A stretch of DNA of 64,000 nucleotides from Trifolium pratense (lineage: Eukaryota > Streptophyta > Magnoliopsida > Fabales > Fabaceae), in NCBI RefSeq assembly GCF_020283565.1, contig NC_060059.1, forward strand, positions 39,548,338 to 39,612,337, read 5' to 3'. Within the stretch, counting starts at the first letter, position 1. Every line of letters begins with the position of its first letter. Below are positions 52,621 through 64,000 of this stretch, in pieces. The notes under the pieces are model-generated. The model had not been told where the DNA came from. It made no database searches and saw only the letters and a list, made by a program, of their open reading frames with translations. The translations under genes and the position numbers were made by a program.

Positions 52621-54972
52621 AGGTTTCCTGTAACAGGACTGTTCGCTGTTTAAGTAGCAGATGACAAATTTTAAAATTTGTCACGAGGTTTTCTAGGAGG
52701 ACGTCAAATCTTAAATCGTTCGAACTTTTAAAAAAATTTACGCATTACACATCCTCTACTTAGATAACGGATTTGTTCGTCAGTTAATTAGCGAACAAAA
52801 GTATTTAAGTAATTTAACAGGGTGTGTGAGAAAAATGGTATGGTGCTAAGAGAAATTATCAATTAGGAATTAGATGGGCCTAACACAGCTGAGTCCAAAA
52901 CATGAAATTAAAAGGCTGCAAATACTACCTTGAAAGAAGAATTCTCTTCCCCGTGACTCTCTTTTCTCTCCTAAATTTTTATTTTTACCCTTAAATAAAA
53001 GTTTTGAAACGCCTTTTCCAAAAAAAGATTGCCGTTAAAATAATATTTGAACTAGAAAAATTTCAAAAAATGCATTCAAATTTTTTTATTCGAAGGCAAA
53101 TATAAAAATTTGGGGGAAAATGAAGTTTTTATCCAAAGTTTTCACACAATATTAACATCCGTAAACAAAAGAATTTTTAAGCTTGTATGTATTTTAGAAT
53201 AGTTGTTGCTATTGGAGGAAGAAGATGATAAATAATTTGTTCATCTAAATTAAGCTTAATTAAACTTTCAAAGTTTTCGCTTTCATTTTATATTAAACAC
53301 AAAATATGAAATATAACCAAAAAAAAAAAACACAAAATATGAAAGATACATTCAAATATATAAATACAAGATTCCAAACCAATCCAATTTTGACACGAAG
53401 AAAGAACTGAAACATAACATGACAAATAAAGGTATCTTTGAAAAAGGATATTATAAAAGCAAGAAGATGACAAAGGTACGTATTATGTGGATTATGGCAT
53501 GTGGTAACAATTGGCCTTAAATATAGGGATAAGCACGTTTTCACCGTCCACAAAACAAACACTTCCATTAATTTAACATAACACTAGTTGCTATGTTTTC
53601 TTTGATTTCACTCTGCAATCCAACTGGCCTCGCACTTCACCAGCTTGTGTCTCCACTTTTAACTACTTTCCTTTTTTAGTTTCATCACTGGTTTGCTTTC
53701 ATAAAACTTCACAACTCTTTGTCCATAATAAATAAACTCTTTGACAATAACACAAGCACTTATATAAAATATAATCACTTGCGTAATCACCAATTTTCTT
53801 CCACTTTCTCCAATCATAATTATTAGAACACCACTAAATACCACAAAATAAACTTCTCTTTGCAATAAACATTTAAGAAAATTATTCACAAAACAATAAC
53901 AAATGTTACATTGAACTTTGAAAATGATAAATAAGAACAAAATTTTTTTCTACAAAAACGAAAATATGATTTTAATAAATGATTCTCTTTTGTCAAAAAA
54001 ATAAAATAAACGATTCTTGTTTTTTGTCTTTAAAAAAGTTAATAGCAGTTAAGCTGACGTTAATAACAGGTCTAATTCCGCGATAAAAAAACTCAGTTTC
54101 CAAAGAGCTGACGGTAACAAAGATTACCGGGCCGATGCTGTCGGTTATCGTACGCTCGAGGGGGATCAAAAGAAGGATTCTTGGTCCCCTAAACACTAAT
54201 ATTTGGAAGAAAATTTACATAAACTTCCAAACATCTTCACAAAGTCAACTGTAACCAAATAGTAGTAAATGTTACTAAATCAATTCAACAAAATCTAGCT
54301 CAACCACTTACCACACCCACATGTAGTAAGTTCACAACTAATTTTGTTGCTACAACTTGCCATGCCACAATTTTCAAAGATGTCAATTTTCTAAACTTGA
54401 CTGAATATAACTTGACATATAACTTATTTTTCAAATTATCATACTAGTACTACTCCTTATCAAATGCAAACAAGAAAGATGACAAGAGTATATTCCATTA
54501 TATATAGAAATAGAAACAATAAGAGGTCATTACCATAAAGTAACTACTTCCAATATCCACATTTAGAGGCTGAGATTAACTAAGTACACTCACCATCCCA
54601 CTTTCACAAAATCATCACTTGTAAAAATAGATTTTCTAAAACTAAAAAAGAAAGTAGAAAATTGCAAATTTGCATTTGCACTTCAAACATATCAAATGTC
54701 GCTGCAATCTTGTGAGTTGTATTTCCGGACAAAAAGTCACTTAAAATTCAAATATGCACCCCATCATATTAAATATTGTTGCAATCTTTTACCATCTGAG
54801 TTGTACTTACGAACAAAATATCACCAATTTTACATTACAAGAACAATGAAACCCTAAATTAGCTAAATTAACAAACAATAATAATTATATTATACTAACA
54901 AGCAACCTCAAAATGTAATCATTAATGAAACTATTATCATTAACATAATCATGATTATTAATTAATCTTAAT

Positions 54973-55902
54973 TTACTTGCTACTTCCTTTGTTAACCATA
55001 TCCTTATACCTCATAATTGAATCAATCCTCTGCAACTTCAACTGCTGCTTAAACTTGTTGATAAAATCATCAGCCTTAGAATCAACCAACTCATCCTCAT
55101 CCACTGTCGGGACAACCTTCGCCTCTTTCACGGTGGCCGGCCTACGCTTCTCCACAATGTCATCTTCCTTGAAATGCCCAAAAGCCGATTTACTGCTCGC
55201 GGATTTCTTCATCTTCCTCGAAAGCTTCACCGGAACCTCCCCTGAATCCGGCATAGTATCCGAATGTGTCCTTGCAAAATTACCACCTTGTCCCTGCAAT
55301 TTCATGAAAACTTCTTCTAAAGAAACATTACCCTCTTCTTCGTTGTTTCCTCCTAGGTTGTCTCTAATATATCCCAAAACATCATCTTCCTCTGTTTCTT
55401 CCTCTGTTTTTCCCTCTGTTTTTCTAACCTCCACATGTTGAGTTTCATGAGTGAAAACGTTGGTGTTTTCGAGTTTTGAAGTGAAGGGTTGAGAAGGAAA
55501 GTAACTATAAAGGTTTATAGATTTGAGCCTTTGCAAAACAGAAGGAGATCTAGCAAGTTGTGGGATTTGTGTTTCATTTTCGTAGGTTTGATGTTGTTGA
55601 GGTTGTTCTTGTTCATGTTGGGATCTACTATAAGCAGGGTAAGAGTAAAAGTTGATGGATTTGAGTCTTTGTAAAACAGAAGGAGATCTAAAGAGTTGGT
55701 TTTGATGATTATGAAGATGGGTTTGTGGAAAGTTAGGATCTTGTTGTTGGTGTTGTTTGTGGGTGGCATTGGCAAGGGTTGAAGTGATGTAAATGGTAGC
55801 AATGACAAGTTGGAGGAGAAGGAAGAAGATGGTGGGAGTGAACCAGCTGTAGAGAGCAGCCCAGAATGTTGGTGATGAGGCTGATAATGATTGTTCCAAC
55901 AT
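54973..55902 (-). CDS. DUF4408/DUF761 protein, PAMP-induced A70-like
   Basis: Intronless, 309 residues, ATG at 55902. The N-terminal DUF4408-type region has a membrane segment (about 22-44, PTIFFLLLQLVIATIYIT) after SWFTP. A Gln/His/Asn-rich stretch follows with two copies of RSPSVLQRLKSIN-YSY (72-88 and 118-134). The middle is acidic (GKTEEETEEDDV). The C-terminal DUF761 motif is ADDFINKFKQQLKLQRIDS. This arrangement is that of Arabidopsis A70 (pathogen-pattern induced) and relatives. Molecular function is unknown; a membrane-anchored cytosolic protein in stress response is inferred. Length fits the family. The Gln/His run is encoded by irregular codons, so it is not a simple microsatellite. 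Confidence 0.85.
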   Translation of the reverse strand: MLEQSLSASSPTFWAALYSWFTPTIFFLLLQLVIATIYITSTLANATHKQHQQQDPNFPQTHLHNHQNQLFRSPSVLQRLKSINFYSYPAYSRSQHEQEQPQQHQTYENETQIPQLARSPSVLQRLKSINLYSYFPSQPFTSKLENTNVFTHETQHVEVRKTEGKTEEETEEDDVLGYIRDNLGGNNEEEGNVSLEEVFMKLQGQGGNFARTHSDTMPDSGEVPVKLSRKMKKSASSKSAFGHFKEDDIVEKRRPATVKEAKVVPTVDEDELVDSKADDFINKFKQQLKLQRIDSIMRYKDMVNKGSSK

Positions 55903-56159
55903 GGTTTTGGTTTTGGTTGTGAGAGATGTGTTGGGTGGAGGAGATTGGAGAGAAGAAGAAGAAGAGAGGGTTTTTATTGATTGTTTGTGGAATGTAATGT
56001 ACTTGTTTTTGTTTTGTGGTTTGTGGCTAGTGTTGTGTTGTGTGAAGGCTTTTGATATTATTTGGCTTTTTAGTATTGGTTAGGGGGTTAGGACTGATGA
56101 TAGGTCAGAGGCTAAAATTATTGTTATTTATTGAATTTTTATTTTTATTTTTAAGAAAG

Positions 56160-56830
56160 CTAAAAAGAAGAAGAAAAGTTCTGATTGTTTCGCTTGTTAA
56201 GAAGATCATAAATGCTTTTTAGAGAAGTAGTCTGAGTCAAAAAGTCGACATTTGAGGAGACTCCAAGTTTATCGAAAAAAGAAAGTTTTAATTTTTTTTT
56301 TACAAACATACAAACCACAGAAATATCGTCAAAAATGAGTTTATGGAGCTCACTTGGAGGAGTTTCCATTCTAGCACAAACTAGAGAATCTAAAAAGATG
56401 CTAAAGTTAGCAAGTTAATCAACACAACAATTTCCCTCTCTCCAAGTATGACAAAATTGAACACGTCAATCTAAAGCCAAAAGGTTTTGAATACGTTGCA
56501 CCAAAATGGGAACCACTCCACTGAACTTGTAGTTATCCATAACAATATCAATCAGAATTTCGGAATTACTTTCCATAATGAGTTGTGCAATGTGATCATT
56601 CCAAGCCATATCCAAGCCTAGATACATTCCCTACAATTCAGCAGGAAAGACATCACACACATCAATCTTCTTAAAGTAGTCTTTCATCCATTTTCCATTA
56701 GAGTTGCCGAATAGGCCACCACAACCTGAAAAGTCTCCACCTCTTTTGCAAGCACCATCGTTGTTGAGCATTAACCAACCTTTAGAGATTTTTTCCCAGC
56801 CAATATAGATCGTCTCCTTTATTTAAATAA
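56160..56830 (-). pseudogene. LINE-type RNase H domain remnant
   Basis: Minus-strand translation shows KGWLMLNNDGACKRGGDFSG, CGGLFGNSNGKWMKDYF, MYLGLDMAWNDHIAQLI and ESNSEILIDIVMDN in one line, interrupted by stops. NDGACKRG...GGLFRN, MESNS and a downstream Asp are RNase H type-1 signatures as found at the C-terminus of plant LINE-derived proteins. No reverse transcriptase domain is attached, so this is a 3' fragment. Confidence 0.75.
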
Positions 56831-57094
56831 TGAGGTAATTGAGTTGAACATAAATTCATCCCTCTAGTACAATTATGTATTTTCAAAATAGAGTTTTTTT
56901 ATTTATTTATTAGATGTGATTTTTATTTTTTGTGTAATATTAGAGGTGATTTTATTCAAGACATGTCATATATTAAAAATAGATGCATATTTTGGTTAGA
57001 ATTTAAACATTAGTAATTATTAGTTATGCAATGAGAGTCTAACCATTTATGCTAGACCTAACTCTTCGGTATCAAAATTTGAGTTAATAGTTAG

Positions 57095-57265
57095 TATATG
57101 TTTGGTTTCAATTCTAGAAGAGCTAGAATGAATTCTAGGCATGTAGAATGGATCTATCATGTTTAAAGGGTGTTTGGATTCTCTTTAAAGAATTGATTCC
57201 ACTGCGTGGAATAGATTCCAATTGAAGCAACATTTTGTAGCTTTTCAGTTCTGGCCAAAATCAAT
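57095..57265. mobile_element. MITE-like fragment related to 41278-41591
   Basis: TATGTTTGGTTTCAATTCTAG, AGAATTGATTCCACTGCGTGG and CTGGCCAAAATCAATTCTCC share words with the complete copy. No clear right terminus. Confidence 0.5.
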
Positions 57266-57756
57266 TCTCCACATAAACCTTAATAAACAAAATTCTCCAT
57301 TTTGTAGTTTTTCGAGTATCTCTATTTTACCCTTCTCAACTCTACTCTTAAATTGAAACTTGAAACAAGGAGAAGAGAAAAGAGAGTACCAAATTATTTT
57401 TGTAAATTTTGTCAGTGTTTCGTTCCAAAGCATAATTTGTAAATAAAGCAAAAAATATTAATTTGATTTTATGAATTTCATCCCTTTGTTGTTAGTTGGG
57501 CGCTACACTTACTCTAGATTAGACAAGAGAAAAGTTCTTTTTTTTTTCCTTTTTAATCAAGAAGAGGAAAGCTAACAGACACTTTTTTTTTCTTCAAAAA
57601 ATAGTTAATGGTGTTAAGTTACTGGACACTTATTAACGTAATATATCACCCAAAATCTTATAAAAAAAATGTCACCCAATTATTATTTAAAAATAATAAT
57701 TAACTAAAATGTTGCACTATAATAATTGACTAAAATATTGCAATGTAATATTCTGG

Positions 57757-57772
57757 CTTATTATTATTATTC

Positions 57773-57804
<32 letters not shown>
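57757..57804. repeat. (TTA)n microsatellite
   Basis: About 15 TTA/ATT units with one TTC interruption. Surrounding DNA from 57270 to 58950 is AT-rich and shows no gene. Confidence 0.9.
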
Positions 57805-57805
<1 letters not shown>

Positions 57806-58959
57806 GGATGATTACCTTGTTGTAATAATATTTTAGTACTATAATATTGCACTTTAAATTCTATTATTTATTTGTAATTTTTATTTGAATACTTCATATT
57901 TAGTATTTGTATTATGCTAATTTAATTTATATTTTAGCGAGTATTATAATAATGCATTAATTGATTGTAGTAGTTTAATTATAAGTTCATATAACAAAAA
58001 TATATTTGTTTGGTGGCTATATTTTTTTTGAAAAGCTTGTAATTTTTTTTATTAGCTTATAAAATTTGTTGAAAAGTTTCTTCAAATAGAGTTTGAGTTT
58101 GGAAGAAAAGAAAGTATGGAGGAAGAAAAACATGGAAATCGACCAATGAACTTAAATTAAATTGTAGTCTAAATTCGTTCATCAATTTTCGTGTTTCCTT
58201 TTCTTTGTACTTTATTTCATTCCAACCAAACATTCAATTTTTGTATACACTAAAAATTTTATGTATCTAAATAATAATATAGATTAGATATATCAAACTT
58301 TTAATATATTTAAAAAATAAATATCTTTTTATGATTAGAACCGGACGGAACGGAAAAGATTAGTACATTGGTACACACACTGACTGATGTTGAGATTTTT
58401 AATTTTTGGGAGGGAAATTGAGAGGATCGAGAAACACGTGGTGTCATATGATGGGTCTGCTACAAAGGGACAAAATATGGGTGTAAATTTATTTGTGTAA
58501 CGTGAGGAAAAATGTTGGATTTTCAGGGGTATATAATAATATGAATATATATGATTATACGAGGCTTGACTTTGTGTGAATAGGAATGGGAATGACTTAA
58601 ATTTGAAGTTGGAGAGAATGGGCGTTAACAGTATGTAGTTATGGATGATTGGTTAATGGTTGTTGTTAACTTGTTTTGCTGGTTTGGGCAGCAAAGCTTA
58701 GTATGGAAGAGTTTAATTATGGCCAAGTAAATGTTTTTTTTTTAATAATAAAAAAAATAAATTAATGAACTAAACGAGGGATAGTAGCACCTTCACAATC
58801 TAAAACTAAAAAGCATGCAAACAATTACAATCAGAATTAATTAAAACTAAGGGAAAAATGAACATCAAATCCATTTTTGGTTGTTAAATCTACATGAGTT
58901 GATCTCTCTGAAAAAATATTGAATAGTGATATTTCAATCTGGATGATTTAGTAGATTAG

Positions 58960-59720
58960 GAACATCTTCTATGAGAGATTTGAGATAAGATATGACGGTA
59001 GAACAGTTGAGAACAACAATTACAACAAGGGTAGAGTCTGTTTAAAAAAAGACATGGATAAGATGAAGATGACGAGCAATACACATAGCATGAACTAAAC
59101 TCCACATCTCAGTACCCTGCGAATTATTGTGGCCAAGGTTGCAATAAAAACCTTTAATGAGACTACTCTAGAGTCTCTAAGCAATCTGCCATAAGCTGAG
59201 AAACCATTACTGTTAATATGCGCTCCGTGTACATTAAACTCAAGAGTATCTATAGGAGGGAGCTTCCACTAATTGGAATGATGGACTCATATCACTCCAT
59301 ATAAGCCGCATGTTTAATAACACTATCAACTACCATTTGCACTTGGTTAAGTATATGAAGAAGTCAATTTTGCTGAAGGTTGGAGTACTGATTAAACACC
59401 AATTCATTACGATCCTTCCACAAAACATTGACAAAGACGCCAAAAAAAAATCACCCAACTCCAGGATGTATTTTTAATATCTCCATTACCAAGGTCCCAT
59501 TCAAGCCAAGACATGAGACCTATGCTAAAAAAAATTCGCCCAATTATCTGGTTTGATATTTGAGGACCAAAAATTTCATTGTTTCTTCACAACCTCTTAA
59601 TACATGCATAATGAATTTGGGTCTTTGTGGTCACCGAGGACAACTATTGTCATCTATCATATTGAAAAAGAACGGATCCTATTAGGACATTTCCAAATTT
59701 TCATTTATCAGATTTTCTAT
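58960..59720 (-). pseudogene. LINE-type RNase H domain remnant, second copy
   Basis: Minus-strand pieces in several frames: FWKDRNELVFNQYSN-like tryptophan motif, KLPPIDTLEFNVHGAHINSN, GFSAYGRLLRDSRV, then IATLATIIRRV and MCIARHLHLIHVFF. Arrangement parallels the fragments at 14270-15110 and 56160-56830. More decayed than either. Confidence 0.55.
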
Positions 59721-60304
59721 TCACAACTCCGTCTTCTCCATTTTACTATTGTATACCCCCAACTGTTTTAAAAACAAAAGTCAACAGAACACTTGTTTCA
59801 TCACCAGCTTTTGTTGTTGTTGTTGTTGTTGATTTTTGTGAATTTTTAAGAATTGTAAATAAATTGAAGAATTATTTAAAGTAAGTAATAGTTTATTTTA
59901 TGAAAAAAGAAAATTATTCAATTTGTCCCTCCTTTTTGACATAACAACCTTCCTCTATTATCACATTTTCTTTCAGCTTTGGAATCTCATCCACTCCTTT
60001 TATTTTTGTACATACAGTCTCAATTATTAAAATGTCATATTAATTAGTGTTTCATGATAATAGTTAATAAAATTAAAAAGGTAAATTTTATATTAAAAAG
60101 AGGACATTTTATATTTTTAAATGATAAATTACAGAAATTCCAAATTATTTTACTAGTGTTCCAATGACACTAGTTAACATTTTTCTTATTAAAAAGAATA
60201 ATGAAGGGTATAGATGGCAAGTATCTTCCTCCAATATTAAAAGATCCTTTGCCAACAACTTTATAGTCTTATAGGTGGCCATGGTTTAATTATTTAAACC
60301 TTTA

Positions 60305-60625
60305 TTTTATTTTCTGATAAACAAGAGGGCTAAGCCCAAAATAGAAAATTAAATTGGAATCAATCTAGGGGTACAATGACCCATTACATCAGCAGAGAAT
60401 AAATGTCTAATATTACCTGAACAAAATTCATAATAAAAAATGACACCACAATCCAAAGAACATTCAATGTTCGTTAATGCATCCACACATTAATTAGCCT
60501 TCCTATATACATGAGACATTTTCACCTCCGAATCTAAATCTATCATTCTTCGAATATGTTTAACGAAAGACGAACCCAAAACACTATTGATTTCACCTAC
60601 CTCAATAACAAGGTGCCTTTTAGGA
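60305..60625 (-). repeat. LINE-type 3'-end fragment
   Basis: AAGAGGGCTAAGCCCAAAATAG, ATCTAGGGGTACAATGACCC and AACATTCAATGTTCGTTAATGC resemble 33513-33730 in layout. Decayed coding traces only. Confidence 0.5.
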
Positions 60626-60913
60626 GAAAAAATGGTTGAAAAATTCAATTCTTATTAATAGTCTTTCAATTTACATCATCGGTAACAACAATGGATGAAA
60701 AAAAAATACACTGTACATGTATTTTACAAGTATATAATGACAACTTTACAGCAGTATATTTTACAAAAACACTTATAGCTAGTACAATACACAATGCAAC
60801 ATATACAATCCACATACATTCTTTTTTGTTGTAACACAATCCACATATGTAATTACATGCTTAAAGACAACATTGTACATATGAATATCACATATAGTTT
60901 ATTTATATGAAGT

Positions 60914-63370
60914 TTAAAGTTGGACAATGCCACAAAAGTCTTTGATATTAACACTATAACCGAAATTGAGTAATGCAAGATGATCAAACGGCTTATATTG
61001 CAATGGATGTTCCTCATCAATTAGCTCTTCAGGTACTTGAACAAGTCCTTTGTAGAAGGCAAACAGACCAAGAGAGTACCTTTTTTCATTTCCATTCATC
61101 AAAACTTTGTGATTAGGAGACTTTATTCTGTCGTTGCTCCAAGCCTGCACATATATATAAGCAATCTAAAATACAAAAGTGGTCTACATAAACCTAAGCG
61201 TGCGCGCACACACTAAATGCAACGAATCACAACAAGCATTAAAGAGCCAAACAAGACTAGATTATCGTGAACCACAAATGAGAATCATGGCGACGGCAGA
61301 GGTCTTGATACAAAAGAGGAAGTCTACGCTATAATAATATATGGCAAAAAAATTAGAGTCATCACTATGGATATATTAAATATAATTTAGAAGAGTTGGC
61401 GACAAGACTCCCTTTAAAAAAAACTAGGTTCGATTTTTGGAGATGTCTATTTGGAGGAAATGGATTCCCTCCGGTCAAATTGTGACTGCAGGTAAATCTC
61501 AACCATTCATGTTATTTATGTCTTTTATTTATTTTGGGAGTTTTGAATTTGGGCTATTAAATTAGGGTGACTGCATGACTGCACAGTGAATTTGAATGCA
61601 CCTAATCCAAGTCCCTATTTGGGAGGTAGTCCAACCTTAATTACTTCCTCTAGTCCTTTTTATAAGGTACACTTAGGGCAAAAAATTTGGTCCTTTTTAT
61701 AAGAAACTTTGACCAATTTTTAAATATTTTAAATGTTCAATTTCACTTATTTCCTTATTTATTATGAGAGAGAATTTAAAAATAAGTAAGTTAGTTGAAT
61801 AGAGTAATTAAATAAGAGTATACATGAAATAAATTTAAATTTATAAGAGTATTAAATGAAAATAACTATGTTAAATGTCTTTTTTTGGTCTGTGTGATTT
61901 TTTCAAAGTATTTCTTATAAAAAAGACCGGAGGGCGTAAAAAATAAACTCGGACGTTTTGATGCGTAGATACCTTTAGACGTCTATTTTGGGTCAAAGAT
62001 ACTAATTAAGTAGGTTAGAGATAAAAACTAGACAAATAGATCATAATTCCAAAATTAAGCCTTAACTTAGTTGAAAGTTATATGTAAATTCTTACCATGA
62101 GTGCATCACCAGCCATGACAACAAAGGAAGTTGGTGAAGAGAAATCAACATCAATCCAACTACCATCCTTTGTCTCCACCACGAGTCCATTGACATGATT
62201 TTGGTGAAGAATAGTTGTGAAGCTCTTGTCGGTGTGAGACACAAAACCAAGTTGAGGCTCCACCTGTTCAGGTGCTTTGTGTGCCAAAAACCTAAGGAGA
62301 TAACTTGTGGATCCTATGTACTTGTCATAGTGTTCCACCACACCATAACTTTCAAATACCATTCTTGCCACAATTTCATCTAGTTCTTTCACTAGCTTTG
62401 CATATTCAAACAAATATTTACTACAAAAATCAAATTTTTATGTTAGAGGTACTAGTTAATCTGAAGTTCAGTCAGAATTTAAATAAAGATTAATCCAATA
62501 TATAAATAAGAGGTCATTAATAATAAGAAGTGCGATCTTTTTAAGAAATTTAAATACTTATAAAAAATGTTGGATATAGAGAAATATTTTCACAAAAGAG
62601 GTGTCAATTAGTGATTGGCTTCTTATCACACATACTAACCATGATTTCCGTCAAAGTAAGAGTAAAGCCGTTGTGGGTATTATACTATTATGTATGAAAC
62701 AAAATATGTTTCGTGAACAAAATCTTTCCTATATATATCATTGCTGAATAATTGTTTTAATCAAAGATCAAACTTTTTCATTTTAGTGAACAAAAAAGTT
62801 CTTACGCACGTAACTGCAGAAAAACTAATCTTTTGAGATAACTAAAATTCTTATAAGGAGTTGACCTCTCGTAAGTCATAACATATATTTTTCATACGCA
62901 TTAGCTAAAGATTAAATCTTGGACTTAAATTTATTTAGTAGTGAATAAATGAATTATTAAAGAGAAGCAACAATTATTATGTGTACTAACCAAAATTTAT
63001 CATTTCCATTAGGCCACATTTTTTGAGCAAAACTTTGAATTCCCTCAAGTGTTGTTCCTTCATCTACACCCATGCTTTCATGGAGAGGAATCTTAGGGTG
63101 TTGTCCTACATATCCCTTCAAAGGTTTCCCTTCATATATGTTTCTCTGTTTTGTTTCTGTTGGAAGATCAAAAAGCTCCTTCAAAGAACTGAATACACCA
63201 TTTTGAAGTTCATAATAAGAAGCTTTATCATACACAACTATGAAGCATCCATACTCTTCAAAAGCTTGGCGCACACTTGTGCATGTTGATGACCATGAAT
63301 TTGTCCCTAGTTTTAAATCTTCTTTGGTGAAATCAAGAACAGGAAGCATCAGGTTTCCTTCAGAACCCAT
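60914..63370 (-). CDS. 2-oxoglutarate/Fe(II)-dependent dioxygenase, AOP-like
   Basis: Three exons (62991-63370, 62096-62420, 60914-61144) give 311 residues with intact junctions. The N-terminal DIOX_N region begins LPVLDFTKEDL. Iron ligands are His189 and Asp191 in FVSHTDKSF and His247 in SPNHKVLM; the 2-oxoglutarate-binding Arg257 and Ser259 lie in RYSLGLF. AGDALMAWSNDRIKSPNH is typical of the AOP/GSL branch of plant dioxygenases. Cytosolic, no leader. In Brassicales AOP enzymes act on glucosinolates, which legumes lack, so the substrate here is unknown. Intron 2 holds a Stowaway MITE. Confidence 0.9.
61642..61938. mobile_element. Stowaway-like (Tc1/mariner) MITE in dioxygenase intron 2
   Basis: TA-CTTCCTCTAGTCCTTTTTATAAG at the left is mirrored by CTTATAAAAAAGACCGGAGGGCG-TA at the right, the same terminal type as 6664-6926. 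Confidence 0.75.
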
Positions 63371-64000
63371 TGATTATATTATGTTGGTAATTAAATCTGT
63401 TAATTATTGATTTCCTTTACCTAGTTTTGATTTTGCATCAACATGTTATTAGGGAATATATAAACAGAAATTTGGTTCCTTAATCTAATATATATTTTTT
63501 TTTTTTGTTTGTCTATGTAGTATATACATTTTCCCCTCATAATAGTCCTTGTAGAAACATGTTTTTTATTTTAGTATTTTATTTTTTTATTATAATAAAC
63601 CAATTAGAGATAGAGAGTGTTAATGAGAGTGTTAAAAAAAGGAGCGTTTCTAGCAACTTTTTTTTTAGTCCTTAATATTTTTTTTAGTCCTTAATATACT
63701 TTTTTTACTTTTATTTTTAGTTTTTAATATAATTAATATTTCTATATAATCAATTTTTAGTGTTATGATGAAATATCTTACAATATTCTTTGGGCATCTC
63801 CGACCAAGGTACAGTAGGTTCAAGAATTATTCTTACATGGTCACGTGACAAAATATAATTTAATGGTCCCACTCATAAAATTTAAATTTTTTATTTTATT
63901 CTTTTAATTATTTCATAAATAATCAAAAATTATGTGAATATGTCTATATAGTCACATGATCATGAAAGTCTTGCTCGTAGGTTCAATAAAATGAAGAATT
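63371..64000. other. No gene seen; promoter side of the dioxygenase gene
   Basis: AT-rich DNA with T runs and TTTTTTTAGTCCTTAATA repeated at 63660-63710. A TATATAAA-like stretch near 63460 (GAATATATAAACAG) lies about 90 bp upstream of the dioxygenase ATG and could be its TATA box on either strand. Confidence 0.3.

Noticed and set aside
53993..54196. 67-residue minus-strand frame in a GC-richer patch (54050-54180)
   Set aside because: Possibly a retroelement scrap, but no motif could be identified.
1..64000. CRISPR arrays, tRNA or rRNA genes, viral insertions
   Set aside because: None seen. The tRNA-like segments lack full cloverleaf ends and are better explained as SINEs.

Overview
The window is plant nuclear DNA, most likely from a legume and close to Medicago truncatula. 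This is inferred from the small GT-AG introns, AT-rich intergenic DNA crowded with MITEs, SINEs and solo LTRs, an 8-cysteine defensin-like peptide gene, and gene families that read like Medicago homologues. No bacterial, organellar or viral block was seen.

Layout. Positions 124-3416 look like a Pack-type DNA element: imperfect ~40-bp terminal inverted repeats enclose tandem repeats, a truncated two-exon ARM-repeat gene piece and a four-exon rhomboid-protease piece, all retaining introns and in one orientation. It sits in a segment also partly duplicated at 5.1-5.6 kb. A broken copy (3.8 kb) and an intact copy (6.0-6.5 kb) of a small conserved plant protein follow, then a defensin-like secreted peptide (7.6-8.0 kb). 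From 9.7 to 23.1 kb lies a GH32 cluster: two apparently intact seven-exon acid beta-fructosidase genes, each with the 9-bp mini-exon, and a deleted pseudogene, interrupted by a LINE remnant, a solo LTR and a single-exon NYN/zinc-finger gene. Both GH32 proteins lack the Asp/Lys pair associated with sucrose use in cell-wall invertases, so fructan exohydrolase-like or altered activity is plausible.

From 23 to 29.5 kb is repeat territory, with an LTR-like GC-rich block and a 968-bp element whose two ends are inverted Helitron-like hairpin/CTAG termini. Then come an INDETERMINATE DOMAIN (IDD) zinc-finger transcription factor (29.6-32.4 kb), an alpha/beta hydrolase (34.9-39.0 kb) with a SINE and a solo LTR in its introns, a cytochrome b5-fused sphingolipid delta-8 desaturase (43.9-45.2 kb), an alkaline-ceramidase-like membrane protein (49.2-51.5 kb) bracketed by 348-bp direct repeats, a DUF4408/DUF761 (A70-like) protein (55.0-55.9 kb), LINE RNase H remnants, and a three-exon 2-oxoglutarate-dependent dioxygenase of AOP type (60.9-63.4 kb).

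These are independent plant transcription units, not operons. Two functional proximities stand out: the GH32 tandem cluster and the desaturase/ceramidase neighbours, both acting on sphingolipids. Exon boundaries were built by hand from splice signals and reading-frame continuity; transposon boundaries come from visible terminal repeats and target-site duplications. Nothing was checked against a database.
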